Origin: Lenzites betulinus
Taxonomy: Eukaryota; Basidiomycota; Agaricomycetes; Polyporales; Polyporaceae
DNA: 64,000 nucleotides
Direction: 5' to 3'
NCBI GenBank assembly: GCA_022264855.1
Contig: JABYQU010000008.1
Coordinates: 248,001 to 312,000 of the forward strand
This document shows, in pieces, positions 35,532-46,183 of the stretch. The translations under genes were made by a program, and so were the position numbers. The notes under the pieces are model-generated. The model had not been told where the DNA came from. It did no database searches and saw only the letters and a program-made list of their open reading frames with translations. The stretch's first letter is position 1, and the number at the start of each line of letters is the position of its first letter.

Positions 35532-36993
35532 TCACAACTTCGCCGGCACGCCCGAGAACAGCCAACGAAGCCCTGCCCGAAATTCTGCATCAAACTTCTG
35601 CGCCAGCGCCGTCTTCGGGAAGCGTATGCTGAACCCATGCGGCGTCCCCGGATACCTGCAGCCATGCGTACAGATGTGAGCGATGCGCGTGTGGAGTGAC
35701 GGGGGGTGAGGGGGGAGCTCAGTACTCACACGTCGAGCTTTGTGGGGATGCCTGCGGCCTTGAGCTTCTCCGCGTAGAGAAGGCCATCGTCCCGGAGCGG
35801 ATCAAGCCCGCATACTTGTATGTATGTCGCCGGAAGCCCTTCAAAAGAGGGCTGCAGCAGGGGCCACGCTTCGGGGTTCGTAGGCGCGCCTTGCAGCCTG
35901 TCTGTAGGCCGCATGGACAAGTCATAAGAATAAGGAGGGAGAAATTGGGTGTGCGGGCGTACCGTAGTATATGCGCATCCAGTCAGAGGTTAGGAGGATC
36001 CCCTTCTCCGCATTCTGCTCAAAGGCAGTGTATCTGTCTTTGTACCTTCACCACACAAACGGGGGTCAGAAAATATGGGTTGCGATATGCTGGAACGTCA
36101 TCGCACTCGTTGGGCACGCCGTCGGGATGCACCGTGGACGGAATTTGGAGGGCTTGTCCGGTGAGCGGGTGCTTCTTGAATGCAGGATCGACTTTCCCGC
36201 GATGGGCAAGCTCAGCAACGATCTCTGCGCCTGCGGATTGGCCGGCCACGACGAACCCTTTGGAGAGGACGGCTTTGAACTTGGCGGCGTTCTCCGCGGC
36301 CTGTAAAGACGTCGTTAGTACTCCACCCTACGAAAACATTATTGTAGCTACTCACCCATCTTAACGCGGCGTACGAGTCGTTCAAGCTCCCCGGGAACGG
36401 GTGCTCTGGTGCAAGCCTAAGGGAGGGCCGGCGGCAATGATTAGAACAAGTACAAGTTGGAGATTCGTAAGCGTGAGTTATCACCTGTATTCCACTTGCA
36501 CGATTGTGACTTGGAGATCCACGCAGAGGATTCGCAAATAATAATCGTCCATGTCGATATCGCCGATACACCAGCCTAAAGTACATCAATATCAGTATCG
36601 GGTACCTCGGTATACTGCATTGCCGGATGCGTACCGCCGCCGTGGACCCAGAATAAGAGAGGATATGTTGCGGAATCCGAAGCCGAAGTCGGTGTGTAGC
36701 TCCGGACAAGGATTTCGGCACCCTCGACGGGGACCTTATGATCTTTAATAACATAAGCTGACTCTAAAAGGTACGACGATATGAGTATAGCGTCTGACGA
36801 GCACATCGTAAACTTGTGAAGCACCTGCAGGTAGGTGATCGCGCAAAGCGTCGTGCAGTAACTCTTTTAGCAGAGCCTTGAAGCCTGCCCTCTCCAGCAG
36901 CACGCCACCGGGGCTCGGCTTTGGACGAGGAGGAAGAACATCGAGAAGCGGCTGGAGTTCTGCGTTGGGGGCGGAGAGGTGGTTGTAAGCCAT
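35532..36993 (-). CDS. Alpha/beta hydrolase fold-3 (HSL type), copy 2, ends in AKL
   Basis: Seven exons on the minus strand, laid out like the gene at 17472. Start [20 protein letters not shown]; oxyanion motif [29 protein letters not shown]; nucleophile elbow [14 protein letters not shown]; acid in [12 protein letters not shown]; base in GTPHGF. The last residues are VPAKL; the C-terminal AKL is a peroxisomal targeting tripeptide variant that copy 1 (ending SATE) lacks, so this copy may be peroxisomal. The start at 36993 was preferred over longer upstream ATGs because a TATA box lies only about 65 nt upstream and copy 1 starts at the same place. Substrate unknown. Confidence 0.86.
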
Positions 36994-37054
36994 CGTGGAT
37001 CGAGGTAGGTAAGACGATAGCGGGCGTATGTTGGATATCACACGGCGGGGGGCC

Positions 37055-37062
37055 CATATAAG
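37055..37062 (-). promoter_or_regulatory. TATA box
   Basis: On the minus strand cttatatg, about 62-69 nt upstream of the hydrolase start at 36993; it argues against longer N-termini beginning inside or above it. Confidence 0.55.
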
Positions 37063-37990
37063 GTGCCGAGCAACGCCCATGAGTGCTAGTGCGCTCAACG
37101 GTTTGCGCCATTTCGATAGAAACTGCAGGGGGTGTCTGATGATGGGTGAGTCGCGCAGTTGTGTCACCATTGACAACCTCTGAGTCTAAGCCCTGAGTTA
37201 TGTACTGATCAGTGTGGCTGGTAGATAATATTAGCGATCAGTACATCCAGTCTAATGTCACTCGGCCATGAGGCCTTGAGGAGAGGGTGGGACGCATGAT
37301 GCTGTATACGCAGTCTCAGTTGGGCGCCGATCGGACAGGTCGGCGGCGATTGCAAGTTACTTATGACGTTGAGGAGATAGCGTTATGTCTAGAGAGAAAG
37401 GGACAGTGTGCTTAGCAGGTATATGAAGAGCTAGGCCAGTTTGAGCTACTACTGCACTAGCACTTCAGGCCGGTGACTGGAAACGTTGACTACTAGCCAA
37501 GTAGACGCCGAGAGGACAAGAACAACGAAAAGCGATGCACGTGGTAGCGCCGGCTATGCCGGCTTCATTGAGATGGATAGACGCCGTGGATTTCTTCTTT
37601 CAGGTGCACCACCATGCGCACAAACGTCTGTGACTTTCCTTTCATCAATCCTACTACAGCAACACTCTATCTGTGTGTCTTTTACTTCAAGGACGCCATA
37701 GGCACGTTTGACGCACACCGTGAACGTTTGGACATTAACCGAAAGACAATGTTTGGGCTGCTATGTGTTTGCGTTGGTCGGCGTAGTTTAACATGCGTTC
37801 ACGCAACACAGTGTCTTTGACATTCTGTGTGAACGCGCATTCAGACGTGTGTATGAAACGGGCGTTGCGATGCTCTTTGGCAACTCGTGCATGCACATGC
37901 TTTCAGACGGAGTGGCAGAAGGGGAGTGGCATATTGCTCGAATGTTAAGCCGGGCGAAAGCTCCTTTGCCTCCCGGGTCGCCTCCAGGAA

Positions 37991-37998
37991 TATATAAG
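37991..37998 (+). promoter_or_regulatory. TATA box
   Basis: tatataag, about 65 nt upstream of the zinc-finger gene start at 38057. Confidence 0.6.
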
Positions 37999-38056
37999 CA
38001 GGCTGCGACTGCAAGTATCTGCATCGAAAACAGCTCACTCTCATCTCCTCGCCTCA

Positions 38057-39300
38057 GTGCCATTACACTATCGACTCACCGAATTCGACCAGCTCGAGGC
38101 GGTCATCATCACGAGCGATGTTACATCCTCCTCCCGCCCAGCCAGATGCACCGCCATTTTGCGCATACCCATCCATGGGAAATCACCTTACCCGTACCCA
38201 ACGCAGATCTCGAGAAGATCCCCTGCAAGTGAGCAATTCCCGTCTCTGGTCAGTGCGGTGGCTGAGTACATCTATCTCAACCTCTCTAGCCATCAACTGC
38301 GCGACATAGAATTTGAACAGTGAGTGTGGTCCCACGTTCCACGGCGCAGCTTTCAAGTTCTAACCACTTGATCGCGCGTAGAAAGTACAAGGAGCACAGG
38401 CGGGCAGTGAATGAGGTCGCCCGACAGTGGCCGTTCCCAATAAAGTGGTCCAATGCGTACGTCCCTATCTATATCGCATCGACCTCAGCGCTGACCCTCA
38501 GGCGACAGGCTCGCGTTCCCTCCCAGGGAGATTCTCGGCCCGGCTCCGAATGAGCGGGGTCAACCCCCCTGTAGAGCGGGATACGTGCTCAGGTACGACC
38601 AACGTCGATGTTTTCTGTGTTTTCGCATATGCTCATGGAACATTTGGATAGCGAGATGTTGGGGTATCTCCCTCCCAAAATGGACGGAATGAGTGATGAT
38701 TACCTCTCACTCTCGGCTTTTGCTCTACACTCCATGAAGTCGAGCGATCCTGTACAGCGGAGGAATGGCAAGGACCTCTGGCGTGCCCTTCTCCAACGGG
38801 CGACCGGGGACAACACCACATAAGGGGAGCTGGCGACTGGGTATGTTTGTATACAATCTGAGGTTGCAGTGCTGCATGTCGTTTACTGACCATACCATCT
38901 AGGATCGCTTACCACACCGATCGCCTACTGTCGTGCCGGAGTGCGACCCCAACAAGCCGCTCCATATGGGGCCGACCGCCACCTGGATCACCTGGACGTT
39001 GTCGTTACAACGGACGGCGATCGGGCAACGTGTAGGTGGGGTTGCTGCAACGCTACTCTGCTGAGGGGGACATATAAGGCGCACTTCAAGGGGCACCACT
39101 CGGCAGGCAGGGTCTCCGAAGATGCTAGGTGTCAATGGGTGGGATGCCGAAGCAAGCCGATGAAGGCAGGGTCGTTGGAGAGGCACATACGCGTCGGGCA
39201 GCTTCATATGGTACGTTTCCAGTGCTCGCGGTGTGGCGCCAAGAGGCGGAGGGATGCATATGTATCCCAGCATGGCCCCGCAAGGCTCTGCGAGGTGTGA
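38057..39300 (+). CDS. Zinc-finger protein with private N-terminal module (family member A)
   Basis: Predicted exons: 38057-38319, 38382-38456, 38509-38592, 38740-38840 (or from 38758) and 38903-39300; all joins keep phase and give about 300 residues. The N-terminal module (FPSLVSAVAEYIYLNLSSH, then EHRRAVNEVARQWPFPIKW, then LAFPPREILGPAPNE) is shared with the gene at 56694. The C-terminus holds three variant fingers: CRWGCC...HFKGHH, CQWVGC...HIRVGQLH, and CSRC...HGPARLC. The first two have closely spaced cysteines (3-5 residues apart) and a Trp after the first, and the third is C2HC. Likely a nuclear DNA-binding protein, but no target is known. The exon between 38593 and 38903 is the least certain part. 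Confidence 0.6.
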
Positions 39301-39768
39301 AGGGTGGCCACGGCGTCGACACCGGATGTCGATGAGCGGCCGACCAAGAGGCAAGCAACGGCCCTGGACGTCTTGGCCACCTTTGCAGGGCCTCCGTTGG
39401 CTGGCCCCTCGCGCATCGTCCCCCCGCCAGTGCCCGAGGCCGTGGACCCCTGGGTCGCCGAGGTCCCAAGTGGATGGATCAGGTTTTCGTCGCCTCCTCT
39501 CCCGAGGGCCGCGCTGCACGATATTCTCGCCTCTGTCCAAGCGGTCGCCGCGCTTGGTCCTCAGCCGCTCAACGGGCACACAGCGCACAGGAACGTTCCT
39601 TGGCTCAACCAGGAAAACGTTCCTGCCGCAGTGGATGAAGGCTCCCGATCCGCGATCCGCCGCGGTTGCTGCCGAGAAAGCTCCCGCCGACCCTGAGGAG
39701 TTGCACCCCGAGCCGTCTCTGGACTCCTTCGACGACGAGGCGCGCGGCAAGCGTCCTGCGCCGGCGGA

Positions 39769-40279
39769 GCGACGATGCGGACGCGTCGTTCTTGCCCGCC
39801 GAGCGGGTGGTCGTGGAGACGCCGTCCCCGCCGCCCGAGCCTGCGGCCCCCATGTCCGCGAAGGCGCGCGGTAAACGTCCTGCGCCGGCGGAGGACGAGA
39901 AGACCGACGACGATGCAGCACACAAGGTCGGAGGCCATGAAGTCGCCATCCAAGATGATGAAGACGTCGCCGACGGCAAGCTTAGGTGCCGCTGGGGCGG
40001 CAAATGCACTGAAGAATGGTGCAAGTACGATCCGGCGGTGGTAAGAATGCACCTGGTCAAGGTGCATGGCGTGGAGAAGGACTTCACATGTCATTGGGCG
40101 GGCAACTGCAACACCGCCATCAGCGCTATGGCCACGCTGGAGCGTCATGTGTGCGTCATACACTTCAAAGCTTCAAGTCCGAGGATTGGGTCTGCCCCAG
40201 ATGCGAGAAAAACCACTGCTGCTGCGACGCGCTGAAGCGGCATATGGAGAAGTGCACAGCATGTGCGCGAGGCGGTTAG
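39769..40279 (+). pseudogene. Truncated zinc-finger copy, frame broken
   Basis: From 39769 the DNA is nearly identical to the finger half of the gene at 56694-57612, and the similarity continues past the stop into the 3' flank (ctagtatcaagctgtgtctg, near 40306). It lacks the N-terminal module. The first two fingers (CRWGGKC...HLVKVH and CHWAGNC...HVCVIH) are in one frame; an 8-nt insertion (agcttcaa, at about 40169-40176, a local duplication) then throws the third finger (CPRC...HMEKC) into another frame. At the left join the frame of the upstream sequence (ending GKRPAPAE) also does not match. It is best read as a recent duplicate fragment, no longer able to encode the full protein. Confidence 0.65.
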
Positions 40280-41736
40280 ACGGTGCGTTTCCATGTTCAC
40301 TCTAGTATCAAGCTGTGTCTGAGCTGATGCATGTCATGGTGGCTCATTAGGTCGTCCGGGTCATTCTTGGGGTCATGTTCCTACTTTTTCCCAACGCGCC
40401 TCCTGCTCGTCATTGTAACTTAGACGTAGACAAGGATAGGCTCAATTTAAATTTTATATGTATTACTCGGAACGATGCCTACGGGCCTACTAAGTGCGAG
40501 AACTTTACAGGGTGGTTATTAGGAGAAGGGGGACGCCGCGCCTGTTCGTCTGCGACGGGAGCGCGATCGGGGGCTGGAGAAGCTCGGTGCCGCTGCAGGC
40601 ACGTCGAGGAAGGTGATCGAGCGCGCGGCTTCCACGGCGGAGCTGCGGCGCGGCCCTTCAGAAGCGTCGGCGGACCTGGCGCCGCTGTATGTTCTCGGGA
40701 TCCGGTGGTGCTAGTAGCGCAGCCTGTGCCGAGAGCCGTGCTGAGTCCGTTATCTTGAAGACGCGGAACGCGCGCATGAGTGGGTAAGCTCCTGTTCGCC
40801 GTTCATACAACGTCCATTCAGGCGGTTACGTACGATGTACTACGTCTGCTCGTGGTACGGATGAGCTCCGAAGTACCTTGGACAGGCGGCGCGTGCCAGC
40901 AGGAAAAGGGACACGGGGACTTCGGGCGTACGTTACCCGGTGGTGCGAACCTGGTTAATCGAAGCACCGTCCGATATTACGGCACGAAGCACATTCGAAG
41001 AGGCATCCGAACCGATTCAGGAATTGAAACAGACGGGGACCTTGTTGGCTGTATACCCCGTCCGCTTCAAGCCGAAAGACATTCACGACAACTGAGGGCG
41101 TATGAACTTGGAGAGAACATGCCGCCTGGGATACGACTTTTCATGGTTTGCACGGTACGCCACCTGCGACTCTTAGTGGCGATGTTGGACAGGGAGAAAG
41201 CGTCTGTTCTGAAGGGTGGCACAAGGGACGCGTTCGAGCAAGGATAAGCGTCGGGGTTTTGTAGATGACAGGTCCGAGGCGAGTTGTGCGTCGAAGAAGC
41301 TGGATAGCGGTGAGGCGCATGCGAACGAGGACGGATGCAGTGACGCACCGAGTGCTGCAAGGCTGCAGGAAGACAAAGGAGGCGATAGACAGAGGCGGAG
41401 AGAGAGAGATCAGCGTGCCGGGTCCGCACAGGGAAGATGCCGCGGCGGGCGTCTGGGAAGAACGCGTGACGGGGTGGGGGCGAGATCGTGACAGGACGCG
41501 TTATGAGTCCGGATTAGGCAGGGGAGGAAGGAACGGTGACGATCGGGGCAGGCAGTTGACGTGTGGAAGAGACAGAGCCTGAGTTTGTCAGACCCCCCGT
41601 CCTCATAACATGCAGACACATATCCACGTCCCCGACCCGCCCCCTTCTCCTCCTTCCTCGACGATCCCCGCGTCCCTGCGCCCGTCGAGCGTCCCTCCCA
41701 ACCCGGACTCCGACTGCCCTCTCGCGGTCCCGACCG
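40280..41736. other. Intergenic region, no gene recognised
   Basis: Left part is the duplicated 3' flank of the zinc-finger copy. The rest, including a purine-rich stretch near 41380-41560, has no recognisable gene; it should hold the methyltransferase promoter at its right end. Confidence 0.5.
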
Positions 41737-44700
41737 ATGGCCTTCGCTGCTCTTCGCTCCCTCCACGCCCTCATTGGCGATGCTCTCGACGATATCGAAC
41801 GCGTTTACCAGGATGCGTCGTTTGACCTTACCGCCTCAACATCCGCTACGCCCTATGCGCCCCTCACATCCCCCTGCACCCCCTACCATCGACGAAGGAA
41901 ACAAAGCGTAGCAGATGATGACGATTCCGTCCACTTCCAATTTCCTGTCGGACAGACTCCAAGAACTCCTAATCGGAGCATCCGCAGTGCTCTGTCGACA
42001 GACTTCCGCATCCTCGACTTCCCCGCCCTCGACGACCCTTATTACCCAACCGAGGAGAATGCGCCAGACGCAGATGCTGCAGAGTCCCTCGCTTCGCATC
42101 CCGACGTCATTGCCGCCACGAACCGGATTGTGGCTGCATGTGGCCAGATAGGCGCTACCGTCCACCGACCCTTTCTGACTCTGTGTGATGCGGCTATGGG
42201 CGTCAGTGTCATTCATTTCTGCAATGTACATCGGTCTGACCACTGCGCAGTATCATCTTCCTGCCTGTTTGCGATTCCTTGAGGCATCGCATACAGTCGA
42301 GATCCTTCGTACTGCAGGTCCGGATGGAATGCATGTCCGCGATCTCGGTCGCTACCTAGATGTCGAAGAAAGCAAACTCAGTAAGCCCGTGTTGTACATC
42401 CTCTGATGTAATTTGACCTGAGAGTCACTCCAGGCCATATTCTCCGCCTCCTCGCCACTCATCATATAACCCGGGAGGTCCGCCCCAATGTCTTCGCCAA
42501 CAATCGCATATCTGCCATTATGGATTCCGGACGCTCTCCGGAAGAGTTACGCCGCGCGTAAGTTCACATTTTCCTGATGATTCGTCTTAAATAATCTCAT
42601 TTCCTTCCCCTCAGTCCTCAGGACAAGTACGAGAGTACTAACGGAATAGCGGCGTTCATGAACCTCTGGTACGCATTACCCCATGCAATATTGGCCGTAT
42701 AGTAGCCGTAACTTTCCTTCAGCACCGACGAGCTCTTCAAGTCTTCTGCATATCTGGCAGATTGCTATCTTCCTTCGTCCTCCAAAAAGGCGGGAGATGA
42801 GGAGAATCCTATGCACGCCCCCTTCAACCTCGCATTCAACACCACGGCTGCTTATTTTGAATGGCTTGAGCAACCAGGGAACGAAGCCAGACTGAAGCGG
42901 TTTGGCCCGGCTATGACTGGCACCGCTGCATGGGAGGTCCCGGGAGCCATCGTTTCGGGTCAGTTTCGATTCATGTTGACGTGTCCCAGCGCTGACATCG
43001 TGACATTCATGCAGGATTCCCCTGGCAGGAGTTGGACGAGGGAGCCCTTGTCGTTGACGTGGGCGGAGGGATCGGCTCTACGTCGATGCTGCTAGCGCAC
43101 ACCTTCCCGCATCTCAGATTCGTGGTTCAAGACCGGCCCCAGGTTGCGGAGCATGGCGTCGCAGTGAGCACATACAATACCGACTCCGTATTATGAATGC
43201 TGACGCTCAAACGATATCAGGCTTGGCGTGAGCGCTGTTCGGACATCTTAGATTCCGGACGGGCAATGTTTCTCGGCCATGACTTCTTTCAACCCCAACC
43301 GCCACTCGTCTTCCCGGGATCCGCGAGCGCAGTCACCCCTTCCGTGTATGTGCTAAGAGTAATCACCCACGATTGGCCAGACGAATTTGTCACGAAGTGA
43401 GTCCTATTGTGACCGTAGACGAACTTTGCCTGATTCGTTACTTGCTAGGATCCTGTTAAACCTTCGCATTGCAGCGGGCCCAGGCACCAAGCTGCTTCTC
43501 GCAGATCACATTCTTCCCCACGCATGTGTCGACGAGGAAGACGAGGTGGATGGGCGACGTCTCCCCGGATCCGTGTCATCTTTCGCCCCAGAAGGCTCTC
43601 CGCTTCTCCCCAACCTGGGCAAGGCAAATGCAAACGCATACTGGCTAGACTTGACGGTGGGTCTCCTTACTGCCGCATATTGATGAACGACTGAATCTCG
43701 ATTTTGACGACGCAAAATTTGCAGATGCGAGCTACATTCAACGCCCAGGAGCGTACATTGCGCGAGATGGCCGCTCTCACTCTTACAGCGGGATGGAAAA
43801 TCGTGGATGTAGTTCATGTGGAGGCGTCATTGTTCGGTCATATCACGGCGGTACCCGTTGAGATTCCTCAAGCCACTCTTGCTATGCTGCAGCCTCCCGT
43901 CAGGCCGGAAACCACTGAGCCAGGTAAAGCTCTCTTAGTCGCTGCATGCATTTGTCTAATGGAGATGAAGAAACAGGCACAGGCGTCCGCACACGATCAG
44001 GCTCCGTCACCAGTGTCGCCGAAACAATGCGTAGGGGAGATACCTTTGGCACCCTTTCGTCTCTGCCTACAGACGAAGCGATGCGCAAGCCTCCACGACG
44101 AGATAGGCGACCTCTCCTCCCGTGGTGGAGAGGAAGGAAGGATTCTCAGGGTTCATCGAAAGGAGGGAAGGTCACCACGCCGGAGACTCCCTCCGACTCC
44201 CCGAGAGCGCAGAAGGGTCGTCCCAAGCTGTCAATTGTGACCTCACCCTCGGAACATAGCCCTCAACCGTTCTACCGCTCACCACCTCTGAGGACGTCAT
44301 CCATGGTCCGCCTATCGGTCCCGGATTCAGACAGAACGGCCGTGTCCTCGCCCGAAACGACGCCGGACTGGACGAAGACTGCGCACGAAACAGTCCTGCA
44401 GGGCGCCTTGCTGCCCGCGCCCGAGACCCCTGTCCTCCTTCCCGCCCTCGAGCCCGCGTCCCCCGTTAGGCTCCGCTCTACTCCGAGCCGCTCGTCGCTG
44501 CGGAAGAAGGCCAGCCAGGTGTTTGAGTTCAGCAAGGCGTCGGTGGCAAGCCTGCGCTCCGCCGCGCTGGGTGTCGCATCGCCTCATTCCGCACATCCCA
44601 TTCCCCCAGTCCCGCCTCTCCCCCCAATGCCGCCGATGCCTGCTAGCGCGATGTCTCCGCGCACAACGCGGACGAGCTCTGATGCGAGGCGGACGCGGCG

Positions 44701-44869
44701 GGGCGAGGATAGTCCGGAGGAAGGCGCCGCGGTCAAGAGTCTGAAGAAGATGAGGTCGCGGTCGCAGCTGGGGCTCGCGCGCGTGACGGTTGAGGTGCGC
44801 TCTGGGCGGGCTATCCAGCGGGATGGGGAGCGCGTCGAGCCGGTCGGGGGCGGCGAGGGCGACGACTAG
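41737..44869 (+). CDS. COMT-type O-methyltransferase with long disordered tail
   Basis: About ten exons give roughly 880 residues. Part 1 (about 150 residues) is a helical dimerisation region with an acidic/Pro linker. Part 2 is a winged-helix-like region (CLRFLEASHTVEILRTAG, HVRDLGRYLDVEESKL, LSHILRLLATHHITREV). Part 3 is the class I methyltransferase core: SAM-binding LVVDVGGGIGSTSMLL, FVVQDRPQV, HDFFQPQP, and RVITHDWPDE, whose His is the catalytic base in plant COMTs. After GHITAVPVEIPQ an intron with donor gtaaagc joins (DEETGTGVRTRSG) to an exon of about 300 residues, very rich in Ser, Pro, Arg and Thr with PP-rich runs. The tail is in phase, so I treat it as part of the protein. It probably methylates a phenolic or indolic hydroxyl; substrate unknown. 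Confidence 0.82.
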
Positions 44870-45557
44870 GTTCGTTGCTCGCGGTGCGCCTCGTCAACCC
44901 GCACGAGGGTTGAGTGATGATTATAAGTATCGCGGCCAGGGTATGGACGGTCTTGGTATAGTCCGCGGCGCTCTCGATGGACCCGGACAGTGTACTGCTG
45001 TAGCTATGTGTAGCATGTTGTGCATCGGAGGCTGTTGTGTTCGTGTGTACTGTCCGGTTTGGGTTGTTGTCTAGCAGCGTGCGTCCTACCTGTAGAGTGT
45101 ACTGTAATGCTTTCGGATTGCTGTTGTGTAGGAGCTCTGTGTTTGTTCGTTCTTCGTGTTTGCTGTGATATCGTATTTATTTGTCCCCATATGCAGGGGA
45201 CGTTCACTTCGTGAGCATGACTAGTACCGCATGAAAGATGTTATGTTAAACATTTAGGTTATTACACAGTGTATACGTCGTAACATCCCACCGCAAACCG
45301 TGCCAGTGTGCAACTTGGATGACATACAATATACGAGCATGTATATGAGGATTCACCGATATGCTACGGGATATGATACAAAGAGTGGAAGGACCCAAAG
45401 GAGTGTGTACAGAAAATTAGAGAGTGAGTGTGCCGTCGCGATGTCGGAATGCGCCGATGCGGCTCTGCCGCACAGCAGCTAGACCAACTTGGGTATTCAT
45501 CGCAGATGTGGGCCATCTTACGCTTGACCCGAACGGACAGGGCGCAGCCACGCCGCC
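44870..45557. other. Convergent intergenic region
   Basis: Nothing recognised in 688 nt between two genes pointing toward it. Confidence 0.5.
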
Positions 45558-46131
45558 CTACTGTCCCCGCTTCCGCTTCGTAGACGCAGACGCAGACGCA
45601 GACGCGCCCGCCCTGCTCCCGCCAGCCCTACAGCTCCCCACCGCATCAGCACCGATCCCCTCCCAAACGCCAAAAGACAAGATCAACGACACGAAAGCGC
45701 GCGACTCACCCGCTGGGGAAACTCGCAGCCGCGGCGTACAGTCTCGTTTGCGCGTCGCGCACGATGCAGTACAGGCCCTGCACGACGCCGAGGTCGAGGC
45801 CCGTGACGGGCTCCACGCCCTGGGACTCGGACATCGCGGCGAGGAGGAGGGTGGTTGCTGCGAATTCTTTGGTGGCGGCGTCTGCTGCTAGCCTGTGGTG
45901 TAGGCACGTCAGTGGTTAGACGGCGAAGGGGTGCGGTGAGGGGTATGAAAGAAGGGGAGGAAGGAGAAGGACGCACTCGGCATCGCGGGCGACTTCGAGG
46001 CGGAGACGCTCGGGGCCGAGGAGCGTCTCGAGCCACCGGACGTTCGCTGGGTCGAGCGTGATCTGCCGCTTCTGGTGCAGCTTCCAGAGGAGCGCGGCGG
46101 CGTCCATGTCGTTAATCTTGCGCGGAGCCAT
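45558..46131 (-). CDS. Small conserved-looking protein of unknown function
   Basis: Three exons on the minus strand join in phase to about 136 residues. The first exon encodes MAPRKINDMDAAALLWKLHQ and LDPANVRWLETLLGPERLRL, probably two helices; the second encodes ATTLLLAAMSESQGVEPVTG and LYCIVRDAQTRLYAAAASFP; the third is a short low-complexity tail with an alternating Ser-Ala run encoded by (tctgcg) repeats and ends STKRKRGQ, a basic nuclear-localisation-like end. I do not recognise the family. Coding nature rests on clean splice phasing and amphipathic helices. No neighbour suggests a job. Confidence 0.55.
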
Positions 46132-46163
46132 TTCGTGGAATAATAGAATGAACGGAGAGGGAT

Positions 46164-46183
46164 AATGGATGGATGGATGGATG
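46164..46183. repeat. (ATGG)5 microsatellite
   Basis: Five tandem copies of atgg upstream of the small protein start. Confidence 0.85.

Larger units (their letters stand above)
36994..38056. other. Divergent intergenic region
   Basis: No gene recognised; holds the two TATA boxes listed separately. An imperfect inverted repeat (tgcgttcacgcaac and tgtgtgaacgcgca, about 37793-37842) is present. Confidence 0.5.

Noticed and set aside
7533..36993. Secondary-metabolite gene cluster
   Set aside because: Hydrolases, a reductase and, further on, a methyltransferase are present but no backbone synthase, P450 or transporter was found.
37793..37842. Inverted repeat as a MITE
   Set aside because: The arms are short and imperfect and no target-site duplication is seen.
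39561..40163. 200-codon minus-strand frame opposite the zinc-finger copy
   Set aside because: It is the antisense of the finger-coding DNA and has no motif of its own.
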